Source: Branchiostoma floridae
Lineage: Eukaryota > Chordata > Leptocardii > Amphioxiformes > Branchiostomatidae
Length of the DNA: 64,000 nucleotides
Direction: 5' to 3'
Assembly (NCBI RefSeq): GCF_000003815.2
Contig: NC_049991.1
Location: 1,213,422 to 1,277,421 of the forward strand
Part shown: positions 23,696-34,100 of the stretch, piece after piece
How the letters are laid out: each line of letters starts with the position of its first letter
How positions within the stretch are numbered: the first letter of the stretch is position 1
Made by a program: the position numbers and the translations under genes
The notes under the pieces: generated by a model
Seen by the model: only the letters and a program-made list of their open reading frames with translations
What the model was told of the DNA's origin: nothing
Databases searched by the model: none

Positions 23696-26600
23696 AAAAA
23701 GAATACCTCCATTTTTCATGAAGGTAACAATACCTCCATTATCTTGGACTTAAAAGCACTCTATGTCAATTCTGCCACAGGGAAAGATGCCACGCTGCTG
23801 ATACATGAGGCTACATTTGATGATGAACTCCACCAAGAGGCAAAACGCAAAAGACACAGGTATTCGCCTAAATCAGTGTAAACTTTTAGTTTCAGAAATG
23901 ATAACAGTTTGAAAATTTTTATTGAAGTTTCAAAGCTTACTGAAAATATTTGCATGATGCATGCATCAATTGAGACAAATGTAGAGTGTCCCTTCCTTGT
24001 ATTTAGAAATGTACTTACTTAGAAATGTAATGGATATCAATCGTACACTTTTCACTACCTATACAAGCATTGTGCTGTGAGTTATTTGTTGGTGGGACAA
24101 CTCTGCCATAATCACTTTGTTCTACCATGTTGATTTGATTATATGGATGACATCCTCACAGCAAGTTTTGTCCGTTTCCGAGAAAGCTTTCTACCATACT
24201 GTAAATTGTACAAAGCAGCTGCAAAACGAGGAAATACACTCAGCACAAAAAGTTTGGAATATCAACTTCGGTTGATCATATTTTTGTTGTTTCTGCATCA
24301 ATTTCAATATATTATATATCAATAGAAAGCTTGCATGATTTTCTTCCCAATGGTATGAAACTCATTATCATTGTTAACTCATGGAACATACACTAGGCCT
24401 GCTAACTTGAGTGGGTCACGAAAAAAAAGTGCCCAAATTCCCCCGTTTTTGTTCAAAACTGTACCGCCGCGTCCGGTTGCTATGACCGCGGGTGACAATG
24501 ATTCAATCAATCCCTTTTTCTCCTAACGTTTGGTATACAGAACATCCAAGTTTCTTTTTGGCATATCTGAGTAGAGTATTTTATGAGTGTAAATCCATGG
24601 AACGAGCACCAGGCCTGCTTACGTACAGGGGGTCCTAAAGATAAAGTGCCAAAATTACCCTTCTAAAGAGTAAAGTCAATCACTCCATTCTGCTCATTTT
24701 CTTCCGTCGGTATTGACTTGTGAATGAAGGCAAGTTGAATAAACAGGACATGTCAATCAAAGCTACTGTTACTCTTTATTCAAGCAAAAAATCTGAACCA
24801 TGGCAAAAGGTGATCAATCGAGTGCTAGCCATAAGCCATAGGAAGGCTATTCCCTAAGACTGTACTCCAGCATCCAATGGTCCTTTCTCTGTGTGGACTG
24901 CAGCTGGTGTTGTAATCTTGCAGAATGGCAATTGGTCCAATATTGAAGAGGTAGGATATTGCTACTGGATGGAGGATGGTGTCCCTATATCTCACCACAT
25001 TGAAGTTGCCTGGAATGATGACGAGTCTTGTTTTTCCTATGGCGGTTATACCGCCCTTCACCATGACGCTGCCTCCACCACCAAATGCCGAAAGTTACTC
25101 TTGTCGTGTCAGCGTGCGGTTCTCCTTGCCGCATCCGCGCTTTGATTTGTCCATCCGACTATCGAAAGGGCAGATATGCTCTACTCTAAGCGTGCTAAAA
25201 CCTTGTATGTTCCGTATACCAAGTGTGAGGTGAAAAAAGGATTGATTGAACCAGTGACACACGCGCCAATATCAACAGTACGGTACAATGTTGAACAGAA
25301 GCAGGGGAATTTGGGCACTTTTTTTTCGTGACCCAGTCATGTAAGCAGGCCTTGTGCTCGTTTCATGTGTTTACCATCATGATAATTTTGATACCATAGG
25401 AAAGAAAATCACACAAGTTTTCTATTGATATATAATACATTGAAATTGATGCATAAATAACGGAAATATGATATACCAAAGTTGATATTCCAAACTTTTT
25501 GTGCCGAGTGTATATATCAAACATTTGAGAAAACCTTGGAAAATTTATACTGATTCCAAAGTGTAAGGAACATCTACATGTGAAAGAACACAGATGAAAA
25601 ATATTGTTCTGTAAACCATACTCTTTGTGCCAAGTCAACGTTCCTGACCACTTAGATTTAATCTCGAAGAAATCATGTCATCCGTATAGTAAATCAATAT
25701 GGACTAATGCTCCCAACCATTCCACATACACAGGGCATTCAATAAGATCTTACACAGAAACATGGATTAAGTCAGATTTCAGGGCATGAATACCAAGTAA
25801 GAAGCCTTTATGGTTATTGGGTGATGCTATTTTGGAACTTCGGTAGGTAAAAAGGTGAGAAAAGCATGAGTGAGAAAGATGCTTAAGAACTGTGATGAGA
25901 GCTGTGTGGGTTGATATATGTATTGTTTCCCCAGCACTATTTCCCAGGCTGTTGATGTAGGGTTGTGGTTGATACATGTACTGTTTCCCCAGCACCATTT
26001 CCCAAGCTGTTGATGTAGGGTTGTGGTTGATACATGTACTGTTTCCCCAGCACCATTTCCCAAGCTGTTGATGTGGGGTTGTGGTTGATACATGTATTGT
26101 TTCCCCAGCACCATTTCCCAGGCTGTTGATGTAGGGCTGCAGATGAACGCCAGCTTCAACCTGCTGACACACTTCAGCCAGCGCTATCCCAAGATACCCC
26201 TCATGGACCATGGAGGAGAGAAAGTGGGCATCGCATTTGACCACATGAAAGTGAGTAATTTTTCTAATGACAATTTCCAAGAGGCTGCAAATTTATAGTT
26301 AAAGAAATCTAGACTAAATTGTCATCACTGAATAGTCTTTCTTAAGTACTGAAACATGTAGAATATATCATTTGTATCTTTAACCAATGTTTTCGATGAT
26401 TTCCTCTTTACAATGTTGGGCTGCCTGCTCCAGTTTATTCCTACAAAATCCGAGAAGCAAGAAATTAGATTGGTGGGACCTTTTAAGAAAATGTAGGATC
26501 TTTAATTTCAAACTGCTACATGTACATGTATTACATTGTTACAGACTCACTTAGACTGCTTTGTGACCCTTTCAGTCCCCCAGACAAAAAAAGTACATCG

Positions 26601-28222
26601 TGTATTACAGAGTGAGGATGTATGGCAGTGACACAGAGACTTTCAAGATCTTTTTTCCACCTTTCTGTGGTGATATCAGTACCAGAGACACTAAGAGATA
26701 CTAAGACACTATAGACACTTAACATTTTCTCACTGCCATCATGAACAAGAACAAACAAATGTAAGAATAATCAGTCAAACCAGGCTGAGCAACCAACCAA
26801 CCAACGAGCCAACCGACCAAACAAACAAACAAACAAACATACAAACATGTCACAGGAAACCACCTGTCCTTAGCAACCATTTTTGCTCGTTCCCTTGAGT
26901 GGTTGTTTAGGACAGGTTTGACTGTTCAACCCCCTACATGACTATTCTTTAAATGGACACTAAGTAACAAAACATCCAACATGTTAGCTGTTGTGAGCAT
27001 TTTCTTACCTTATATATATACTGTGATCAAAAACTTACAATGTATCTACTGCTATATTCCTATCTGTTGTAAGATAGTATCCATAGTAATTTGAGAATAC
27101 AAGTATGGTCAACCAGGTGAATTAGACCTTGACTGCTATGTTGTATGAGGTCTCCCTACTCTTCACTGTTAGTTGCCCTACACAAGATCTCCTCTCATTT
27201 GACTGGCCAGTGGCAGGTCACTGCACCCTTCACTGCTACATTGCAGGTGTATGATATATCCTTGCATTTCACTGCTGTGCAGTACAAGGTCCTGCTATGT
27301 TACAAAAGGTCTCCTCACTCTTGGTTGCTACAGTTTAAGTTATAGGAGGTCTCCTTGCATTTCGCTGCTATGCTATGTAAGATCCTGTTATACTTCAATG
27401 AATGAATGAATGATCTTTATTTGCATGTTCCTGCCCATGTGGGCTAAATGCAGCAAATCCCATGATGGGATACTAATTATAAAGACTAAGTACTATAACA
27501 TGTAGTATTACAATTGAATAAACAATACATCTGCAACTAAGCTATCACTATATCTAACGTTTACATGACTCTTCCCTTTTCTTAAAACATGTGTATACGA
27601 GCTCACAGAGTTTGTGTTGTACAAAGTTGTCTGTGGTTGTCATTATATGTACAAACAGGTTGTCGTTGGTTAACTCTTTACATCGTGTATCTACTACATT
27701 CAGAGCACTGATAAAAGAGTTGCGCATGTCATTGTATGTAGTCATGTGTAGTCAATGCTATGTTGCACAATGTCTCCTCTTACTGTGCTGCCATGTGATG
27801 CACATTTTGCTGAGGCTGTAGTTATGGAAACTAAATGTTCACAACTGTCCAGGCCTGTGGGCAGTTGTTCCACCAAGGCCGCCACAGTCTTTCCATCTAC
27901 AACAGCCTCTTGTCACATGACCTTGTGACACCTTGCAGATCACGTGATGATCAGAGTTGACAAAGTATGGCGGATGCCACTCAACAGCTACTCAAGCTTC
28001 CATAGCTTTAGTCGTATCAGTTTAATTCCTTACTTAAAATATATTTGTGTGCATGATTGTAAAGACCTGTCTTGTCCTGTAACACAGGTGCGTCTGGGTG
28101 ACCTGAAGCTCCTGCCTCACCTCAGCTCACCTTTGCAGGCCCTGTTCCAGGAGGACCTGGAGGAAATGAAGGAGAAACAGAAGCGCCACAAACGGAACAG
28201 ACTCGGGGGGCTGATAGAATAG
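19076..28222 (+). CDS. ELAC2: tRNase Z long form (ELAC2), catalytic C-terminal half and stop
   Basis: Nine exons continue the ELAC2 frame: 19076-19169, 20297-20435, 21013-21051, 21556-21653, 22066-22156, 23260-23374, 23781-23859, 26109-26250 and 28088-28222 (stop TAG 28220-28222). Together with the upstream exons they give 521 residues plus stop. Catalytic landmarks are visible. [19 protein letters not shown] opens the second beta-lactamase fold, [12 protein letters not shown] follows, and SHIHADHH in exon 20297-20435 is the zinc-binding HxHxDH motif. Next come YSGDSMPC (metal-bridging Asp), [17 protein letters not shown] (the HST loop) and VAFDHM-like GIAFDHMK. The last exon encodes a lysine/arginine-rich tail ([14 protein letters not shown]). 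All motifs expected for activity are intact. A 100-N gap (20711-20810) lies in an intron. The exon at 26109 has repeated copies of its own acceptor upstream. Confidence 0.95.
19226..19345 (+). mobile_element. SINE-like repeat head, copy 2
   Basis: GGGATGTCCCTGGTAGTAGC is followed by a box B-like TGTTCAATCCTGGGTC. It resembles the start of the repeat at 2412. Confidence 0.45.
19640..19775 (+). repeat. SINE-like repeat body, copy 2
   Basis: GGGACGTAAATTGGGGGTCC, GCTAGCAACCCCTTCCTG and AAACAGCAAGGCAACCTGCT match the downstream half of the repeat at 2412-2650. Confidence 0.55.
20711..20810. other. Assembly gap (100 N)
   Basis: A run of 100 N lies inside the ELAC2 intron between the exons ending at 20435 and starting at 21013. 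The coding phase is continuous across it. Confidence 1.
22192..22451. mobile_element. 260-bp fold-back MITE with TTAA flanks
   Basis: The ends are ACTGTGATATCCAACACA and the complement of ACTGTAATATCCAACACA. TTAA occurs on both sides (22188-22191 and 22452-22455), as in piggyBac-type insertions. The inner arms also pair (CAGTAAGCAGTGGATCATAG with the complement of CAGTAAACAGTAGATCATAG), so most of the element could fold into one hairpin. It lies in an ELAC2 intron. Confidence 0.7.
23601..23693. repeat. (CA)n microsatellite
   Basis: A long CA run with a few interruptions lies in an ELAC2 intron. Cysteine/valine and threonine/histidine open frames over it are artefacts. Confidence 0.95.
24237..25510 (-). 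mobile_element. Tc1/mariner-like element with about 210-bp inverted repeats
   Basis: The ends are CACTCAGCACAAAAAGTTTG and the complement of CACTCGGCACAAAAAGTTTG, with inverted similarity extending about 210 bp. TA flanks both sides (24235-24236 and 25511-25512), the expected Tc1/mariner target duplication. The interior holds the decayed minus-strand transposase at 24825-25064. It lies in the ELAC2 intron between the exons ending at 23859 and starting at 26109. Confidence 0.8.
24825..25064 (-). pseudogene. Tc1-like transposase fragment
   Basis: The frame reads [20 protein letters not shown], then [11 protein letters not shown] and [16 protein letters not shown]. These resemble the Tc1 family WGGI...LNA.RYRD.IL...GP....QDNA.PH block, which includes the second catalytic Asp (here in QDYN). 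Only about 80 residues are open. The N-terminal DNA-binding domains and the final acidic residue are not seen, so the gene is dead. Confidence 0.7.
25925..26140 (+). repeat. 58-bp tandem repeat duplicating an ELAC2 splice acceptor
   Basis: The segment TTTCCCCAG, then CACCATTTCCCA, then GCTGTTGATGTAGGG occurs four times. The AG dinucleotides end at 25934, 25992, 26050 and 26108, exactly 58 bases apart. The last copy is the true acceptor and first 30 or so bases of the ELAC2 exon at 26109. The three earlier copies are intronic. Using them would shift the frame (58 is not a multiple of 3) and reach a stop. Confidence 0.85.
26816..26845. repeat. (AAAC)n microsatellite
   Basis: About five tandem CAAA units lie in the last ELAC2 intron, after a CCAACCAACC-rich run. 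Confidence 0.7.
27397..27560. repeat. Dispersed repeat end with (TGAA)n
   Basis: A TGAATGAATGAATGA run followed by TCTTTATTTGCATGTTCCTG and GGGCTAAATGCAGC resembles 19355-19410 (TTTATTGCATATTCATG, GGCTAAATGCAG) and 51553-51600 (TTTATTTGCAAGTTCGTGCC). It is probably the 3' end of one retroelement family in reverse orientation. The family is not identified. Confidence 0.45.
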
Positions 28223-28289
28223 AACTCTTCAAATAATACAGCAGATAAAGAATATCTTATGAAGATATGTCAAAAAATGTAATATACTA

Positions 28290-28505
28290 ATAATGCCTAC
28301 CACCATTAACTTAAAAACAGTGTACAAAAGATGGTATGCTTATTATGGAAGCTACCGTTTCACTGGACACTGGCCATACCGTTTCACTGGACACGGAACA
28401 GGACTACATTTGTACTTTGTAAGAGGTTGGAAGGAGGCCATATACATCAGGGCACTCCAGCCATCACTAAACAGAGACAGCGGCATTATGAACTTCAATG
28501 CATGA
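28290..28505 (+). pseudogene. Retroelement relic (possible Penelope/GIY-YIG tail)
   Basis: A short frame contains GWKEAIYIRALQPSLNRDSG. It resembles the EA.YI....PSLNRD.G stretch found downstream of GIY-YIG endonuclease domains in Penelope-like elements. A 20-bp duplication (CCGTTTCACTGGACAC) lies just before it. It falls in the ELAC2 3' UTR region. The assignment is weak. Confidence 0.35.
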
Positions 28506-28789
28506 TGACCAATTGCTGATGTCGCTTATCCGTAACTTGCGAGATTCTGTTCTTAGATGGTTGGTCATTATTGATCCTGAAGAAGGTGACAGTATCCATG
28601 GAAAATTTGACCCTTGTACACCTTTAGTGTTGGAAGAAAAACAGAAGGTATCCTTTAAACGTGTACATGTAGCAATGATTTTTTCACTTTTTCTACCTTA
28701 TCAAGAAACTCTTGAACAATTACTATGGAGAATCTGTCAGTCATAAAAAAACTTCCTTAAGTTTGTTTTGCTTAGCTTGTAATCTTGTA

Positions 28790-28795
28790 AATAAA
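28790..28795 (+). terminator. Candidate ELAC2 poly(A) signal
   Basis: AATAAA lies about 570 bases after the ELAC2 stop codon, in an AT-rich context. Confidence 0.5.
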
Positions 28796-29158
28796 ACAAT
28801 TATTTACTTCTGATCACTCATACAATGGAGTTTTCATCTGCCTGACACATAAAACTAAGTAGTAAAGTTGTCATTGGCTAGACCAACCCTGACTGCCAGT
28901 CACAATTAGAAGTTTAACTAACGATAAAATGCCAATTAGCATTTTATGAGTGGTTACATGTCCATCAAATTATTTTACATTTTTATGTTTTTCTTTTGCA
29001 TTTATACGTTTTTACGGAGATGGGAGGGCTATGGTTTTCTTATATTCATAGTAAGATATAATGTTGCTTTGCCCAGCATACTATTGGTATGAATTGTAAA
29101 TTTCACATACCTGCAAGATGATTAAAAGAAACAATGACCACAGTTTAAGTAAAACATC

Positions 29159-29164
29159 TTTATT
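29159..29164 (-). terminator. Candidate PIDD1-like poly(A) signal
   Basis: TTTATT on the plus strand is AATAAA on the minus strand. It is downstream of the PIDD1-like stop at 31135 and would give a 3' UTR of about 2 kb. ELAC2 and this gene would then end tail to tail about 365 bp apart. Confidence 0.4.
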
Positions 29165-29299
29165 TGATTTGTCAAAAGCAAGCAATATAATAATAAATTT
29201 TGTCAGAACTTTTGTATGGCCCTGCCATAATGTCAATCTATTCCAATCTTTCACAATCTTACTTACAATATGATCATAATTTCATGCTTTCAAGGATGA

Positions 29300-29583
29300 G
29301 GCCAATCATGTTGATTGATGCAGTTGTATGGGTGACATCCTCTTGGAACCCAAAAGCCAACGCAAAGAGAAAAGTTTGGCAAAAAGGAAAAGTTGTATTC
29401 ATTAGTGGTCAGAATGGTTGAACTATTGATTAACAAGTGAGTATTGTATACCAACAATCTTCATTTTTGTTCTTTCACTTTGTAATCAATAGTATCCGTT
29501 TTTTGCAATTTACATCTGTGTGGTAAACAGAGGAAAATTGTTGTGCATGCAGATGTCATCCATATAATCAAATCAACATGGCC
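29300..29583. mobile_element. Short GGCC-ended MITE-like element
   Basis: It starts GGCCAATCATGTTGATTGAT and ends with the complement of GGCCATGTTGATTTGATTAT. The inner GACATCC blocks and AACCCAAAAGCCAACGCAAA match the element at 58739-59357. Flanking triplets (TGA, TTA) do not match exactly. Confidence 0.45.
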
Positions 29584-29589
29584 TTATGG

Positions 29590-31134
29590 TAACAACTTGT
29601 ATCATGATCAGATTCTCTACACAATATTACTGACAATGCAGTATTTCATTTCACACTTTACCCTTGGCTTGCAAGGGATCAGGAAACACAATAGAAATCT
29701 AGCCATCTACACAATACAAACAGCAATCTTTACCATGTCCTAAACTAACTTTGATTGTAACACGCATTGACTGTACTTGGAATGCAACCTAACCCATGTA
29801 TCCACTATGAATACACTATTGACCAAACCTTACATTTCCAGACCTATCTGGTCATTGGTCCTGTTGGAAACACTCTAGCAGATCTACATGTAATATACAG
29901 CAGACATCACTGTGCTAACTGTATTCTACACAAACTTTCAAAGTATGTATTTCCTGGTATTTTCACTGCTCAACACCTTTTTCAGTAAGGGTAAAATACA
30001 AACTCTTATCTCCCACCTTAAAGAGAGACTCAACAACAGAAGAATGGTTTCTGGTTCTGCGGACAATATTTTGTCTGAATCCCTAAAAATCATTGTGTTA
30101 ACAACTGGACATTGACTGTGTAGTAGGCTGTAGTTGTATTATACAGACAGTATTAACCCCTGGAGTACCATTCAGATGAATTACAGTACATAGACATTGG
30201 ACAAACTTCAACTGGGGCGATGTTAAGAAATGTTTGGTAGATCTTAAAATTACTTTTGCAACATGTTTCTCGATACTTTTTTGTCAACTTATAGTCTTAG
30301 CAACTTCATTTCCAACTTGTTATAGGGTCAAAAATTGACTTACAGTAGATCTCTCAATCATCCCATTGAAACCCATACTTTGAATATCTTGTAATATAAT
30401 TTAATTTTGGAGGGCTGTTTTTCTTCAAAATTTAAGCTTTGCCACCAAAATCCTACAGTGTTCCTACATTCAAATGCAAACACTGAAGGACAATTGTATG
30501 TATTGGTCAGGCACTTGTAATTTGTAATACTATGTAGTTATCAATTTAACAATTCATTTTCTAGTTGCTGATTGTCACATCTCTTATATACCATCATCAT
30601 CACTCTTCTGCCAAACATATAATTTTCCACCAATATCCATGTCAAATCTGTTAAGGTTTGAAATCCAAAAATGCAGAGTCTGACATACATGTACATATAA
30701 AAAAAATCTAGTCACAATCAAAACAACATTGTAACACCCATTAAACACACCTGACCTTTATACAGATTTCCACATTGTACTTACATGAGGTACGTTATTA
30801 CTATAACTTCAAGTACAAGAGTTAAAAGTAGATAATCAGTAATGACACTGTCAGAAACCGTACCGGACAACCTAAAATCTCAACACTTATCCAGAAAGCA
30901 AGACTAGCAGACAGGAGAGTTTGGAGGACAATAACGGCCAGCCTCAGCGAAGGCTGACATGCGGTGAGGCGGATGATGATGATGATGAATCATCTTATAG
31001 GCTGACTAATGAGAGAGTGTGTAACACAGACTAGTCTTTTTTTTGAAGAAACAACGGTTCCACAGGTACTGGCATGGCTAATGCTTCAGAGTCCCCTCCT
31101 CATTCTTGTCTTGACCTCACTATCTGTTGACCTT
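29590..31134. other. Probable 3' UTR and downstream region of the PIDD1-like gene
   Basis: AT-rich sequence with no open frame of interest. The stretch at about 30890-30990 (AGCAAGACTAGCAGACAGGA, then GATGATGATGATGATGA) looks like the 3' end of a LINE with a GAT-repeat tail. A second GAT run is at about 31498-31512. Confidence 0.4.
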
Positions 31135-34100
31135 TCAGTCTTCTGAAAAAAGAAATTAAAAAAAAAAATTATGCAACATTCTTGGATTTGAAATACATTT
31201 AACAAGTGTAAGGGTAGTATATGATACACCATGGTGGAAACATATTACCAATAGCTATATGGGTCATTACCAAATGTTACATCTGTTGTTAAACAATGCT
31301 GACTACTCCTTGCCGGCCATGTGGCTCATAGTATAGAGCCAGCCGGAAAACTCTTGTTCTGGACACCTGTTTTCTATAAGAAACGTGTTAGTCTTGAAGA
31401 AACCTTGAAGAAACTGGTCTAGAGGGCCTGGAACTTCTCCCAGCGATGAAAGACAGACTATTCTGGAAGTCAAACTTTACCTCAAACCTCATAGAGGATG
31501 ATGATGATGATAATGAGGAGGAACAGACTCATTTGAAAATGGCATCGTTTGACTCAACTCAACTGATATCAGGGAATCAATGCTTAATGTAAAGGAAATA
31601 TAAAGTCACCAAATTTTAAAGTCAAAATACCTGCTTCTGAACCAACACTTACTGTCATGTTTACTATGGCATTACTGACAGGATTTCAAACTATTCACCG
31701 GTTGTGACAGGAAAATTGGATGATGTGTACATTATAAAAATATACAGGCAGGTGCAAATGTAGGTTTATTGTACCAGGAAATTCCACTAGCTTTTTGACA
31801 AGTTTACATTGAACAGTGGTCTGCAATGTGATGTCCTATCCTGAAGACTACTATCCTTGCCAGGAGTGTGCATGTCAGATGGGCAACAATAACTTTCAAG
31901 GCCAAAGGTAAGACCCCTTAACCACTGAAGTACAGACAAAATATGCCCAATTTGCAAGATGGAAAACGCCTAAACCTTTGGTGACAAACTACTGTACATG
32001 TACCTACCCTGACTGGTCCTGGCATGGCCGTTCTGTCTGGGGGATGACCCGGCTTGTCTGCGTCGTTTGTTAACATTGGTGTCACATGATGAACAGGCAG
32101 AACGCTTCCTAGAGGAGCTCGAACCACTGGGACCAGCTGGAAATAAGAGTCAGAACAATCTCACTGCAAGCAAAATCTATCCGCCTGGTTTCTATAGATA
32201 CACCCTAAAAATGAACAACTTTGAACAGGTTGCCGTTACATATTACATATGTATACAGGAGTTATGTGGCATGTAATGTCAAAGCTATCATGCTGGTTGG
32301 CTAAACCTTTAAGAGCCAAACCTAGGAACTTGCATGAGTAAAAAGGACCTGTTGACAGCTTGACTGTTTATTCCAAGTTTCAAATAGAACAGAACCAGCC
32401 TGTGGCCTGTGCCATAAGTCTTGCAAGAGGATCTCCTACATGCATCAAAGATGTGCTGTATGTGTCTCTGACCTTTCCTTACAGCCTCAGTAAAGTATAC
32501 ATAAAACCTGAATAATTAATGATATTCTCTGTAAACATCATCTGCTTCTTTCACTAGCCATCTGCTAAATGATAACCCCCCCATACACACCAGTGTGAGG
32601 GACCCCAGCAGCAGTATAATAAAAACTACCAACACTACTGCTACACTAGAAAAGCAATGCAATAACAGGGCTCGAAATACCACCTGCATATGCAGGTTAG
32701 TGCAGGTAAAATTGGAGCTGTGCGGGTATTTCTGGTGTCTACCTGCACCTAACCTGCACTGGTCCATGCACTGGGTTTTATACATAAATGTCCGATGGTG
32801 AAGATGTAACGGTTCTATGGATTGTTATTAGCTGCATTGACTGTTACCACCTATAGAGCATAAAAAATAACAATAGCTCCTGAACAATTATAGTATGATT
32901 CATACTTCCTAAATTCAGAGTGGTGCAGGTATGCAGAAAAAAGTATTTCGAGCCTTGAATAATGTGGGTACCAAAAGCACAACTCACCCCTTTCCACATC
33001 CTCTACTCTGTGCCCGCTGGCCACGCCCATGCGTATCTTCCTGCTGACCTCGTACAGACTGTGGATAAACTCGTCCGGGGTCCCGCCCCGCCCCTGATAT
33101 AGGGTCAACAATAGTGTGAACGGATCGTCCGCCAGCGCGAACTTGGTGACCTCTCGTCTGGTGAAGCCGAGCTCTGTAGCGAACAACCTCCAGTTCTCTT
33201 CTGAAGTGATGCTGAGCATAGCTGGAACCACAAACCACATGTCATGTATTATACATTATATCACCATGATACCAAGTGCAACAACAAAACTACCAGCAAA
33301 CAGTAAACAAAGCAAACAAGATGGCTTAACATAATACAATTAAGATAAGACAAAACATTTTGGTTGATGATTAGAGACAATGATAGTCGAAACCAGTGTT
33401 TCCGTTACTGTACTACATATGACTATATGGCTGTCATGAACTTAAAACCGCCTCAAACACTCCATTTAAGTGAACAAAATGAAATCACTGCCAACTTAAG
33501 ATACAAATGTGAGTATAGGCATTTACAGCATTCTGAACTAGAAACCCAATCCCAGAATCCACATCTTACCAGCAAGTTCCCTGAGTGCGACCACCTGCCA
33601 TTCCTCTTCCATCTGGGGTGAGGGGTCCACCTCCTTCCCACTCTGAAACAAAACAGAAATGGTTTGAAGGTAGTCTGTGTAACACAACCTCCGCTGTCCT
33701 GGGCTGTATCTGGCCCCTCCCCGCGGATGTTGGGCAGGCTGCTATTAGTGAGATTTAATCAGGCTAGTTTGAAGAAAATCGGACATCGTTTCGCGATACC
33801 TTCTTATTCTGCGGAAAAATGCTGTTTTGGCCTCAGAAGAGCAAATTGAGCCTTTTTGACCCAAAAGTTGCATATTTGATGTCCAAAAATTATTCCGCAC
33901 CCAATAAAGTTGGTTTGAAGAAAATCGGACATCGTTTCGCGATACCTTCTTATTCTGCGGAAAAATGCTGTTTTGGCCTCAGAAGAGCAAATTGAGCCTT
34001 TTTGACCCAAAAGTTGCATATTTGATGTCCAAAATTTATTCCGCACCCAATAAAGTTGGTTTGAAGAAAATCGGACATCGTTTTGTGAAATCGCTTTTTT

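Larger units (their letters stand above)
24125..25703. mobile_element. Harbinger-like non-autonomous element split by a Tc1-like insertion
   Basis: The left end is CCATGTTGATTTGATTATAT and the right end is the complement of CCATATTGATTTACTATACG. CTA lies on both outer sides. The same ends occur at 58739-59357 and 29300-29583. Inner sequence (CATACTGTAAATTGTACAAA) also matches the element at 58739 in inverse orientation. The Tc1-like element at 24237-25510 is nested inside. Confidence 0.55.

Noticed and set aside
23475-23753. Cysteine/valine and threonine/histidine repeat frames
   Set aside because: Translation of the (CA)n microsatellite.
25750-26280. 176-codon minus-strand frame with a repeated motif
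   Set aside because: It reads the 58-bp tandem repeat antisense to a genuine ELAC2 exon.
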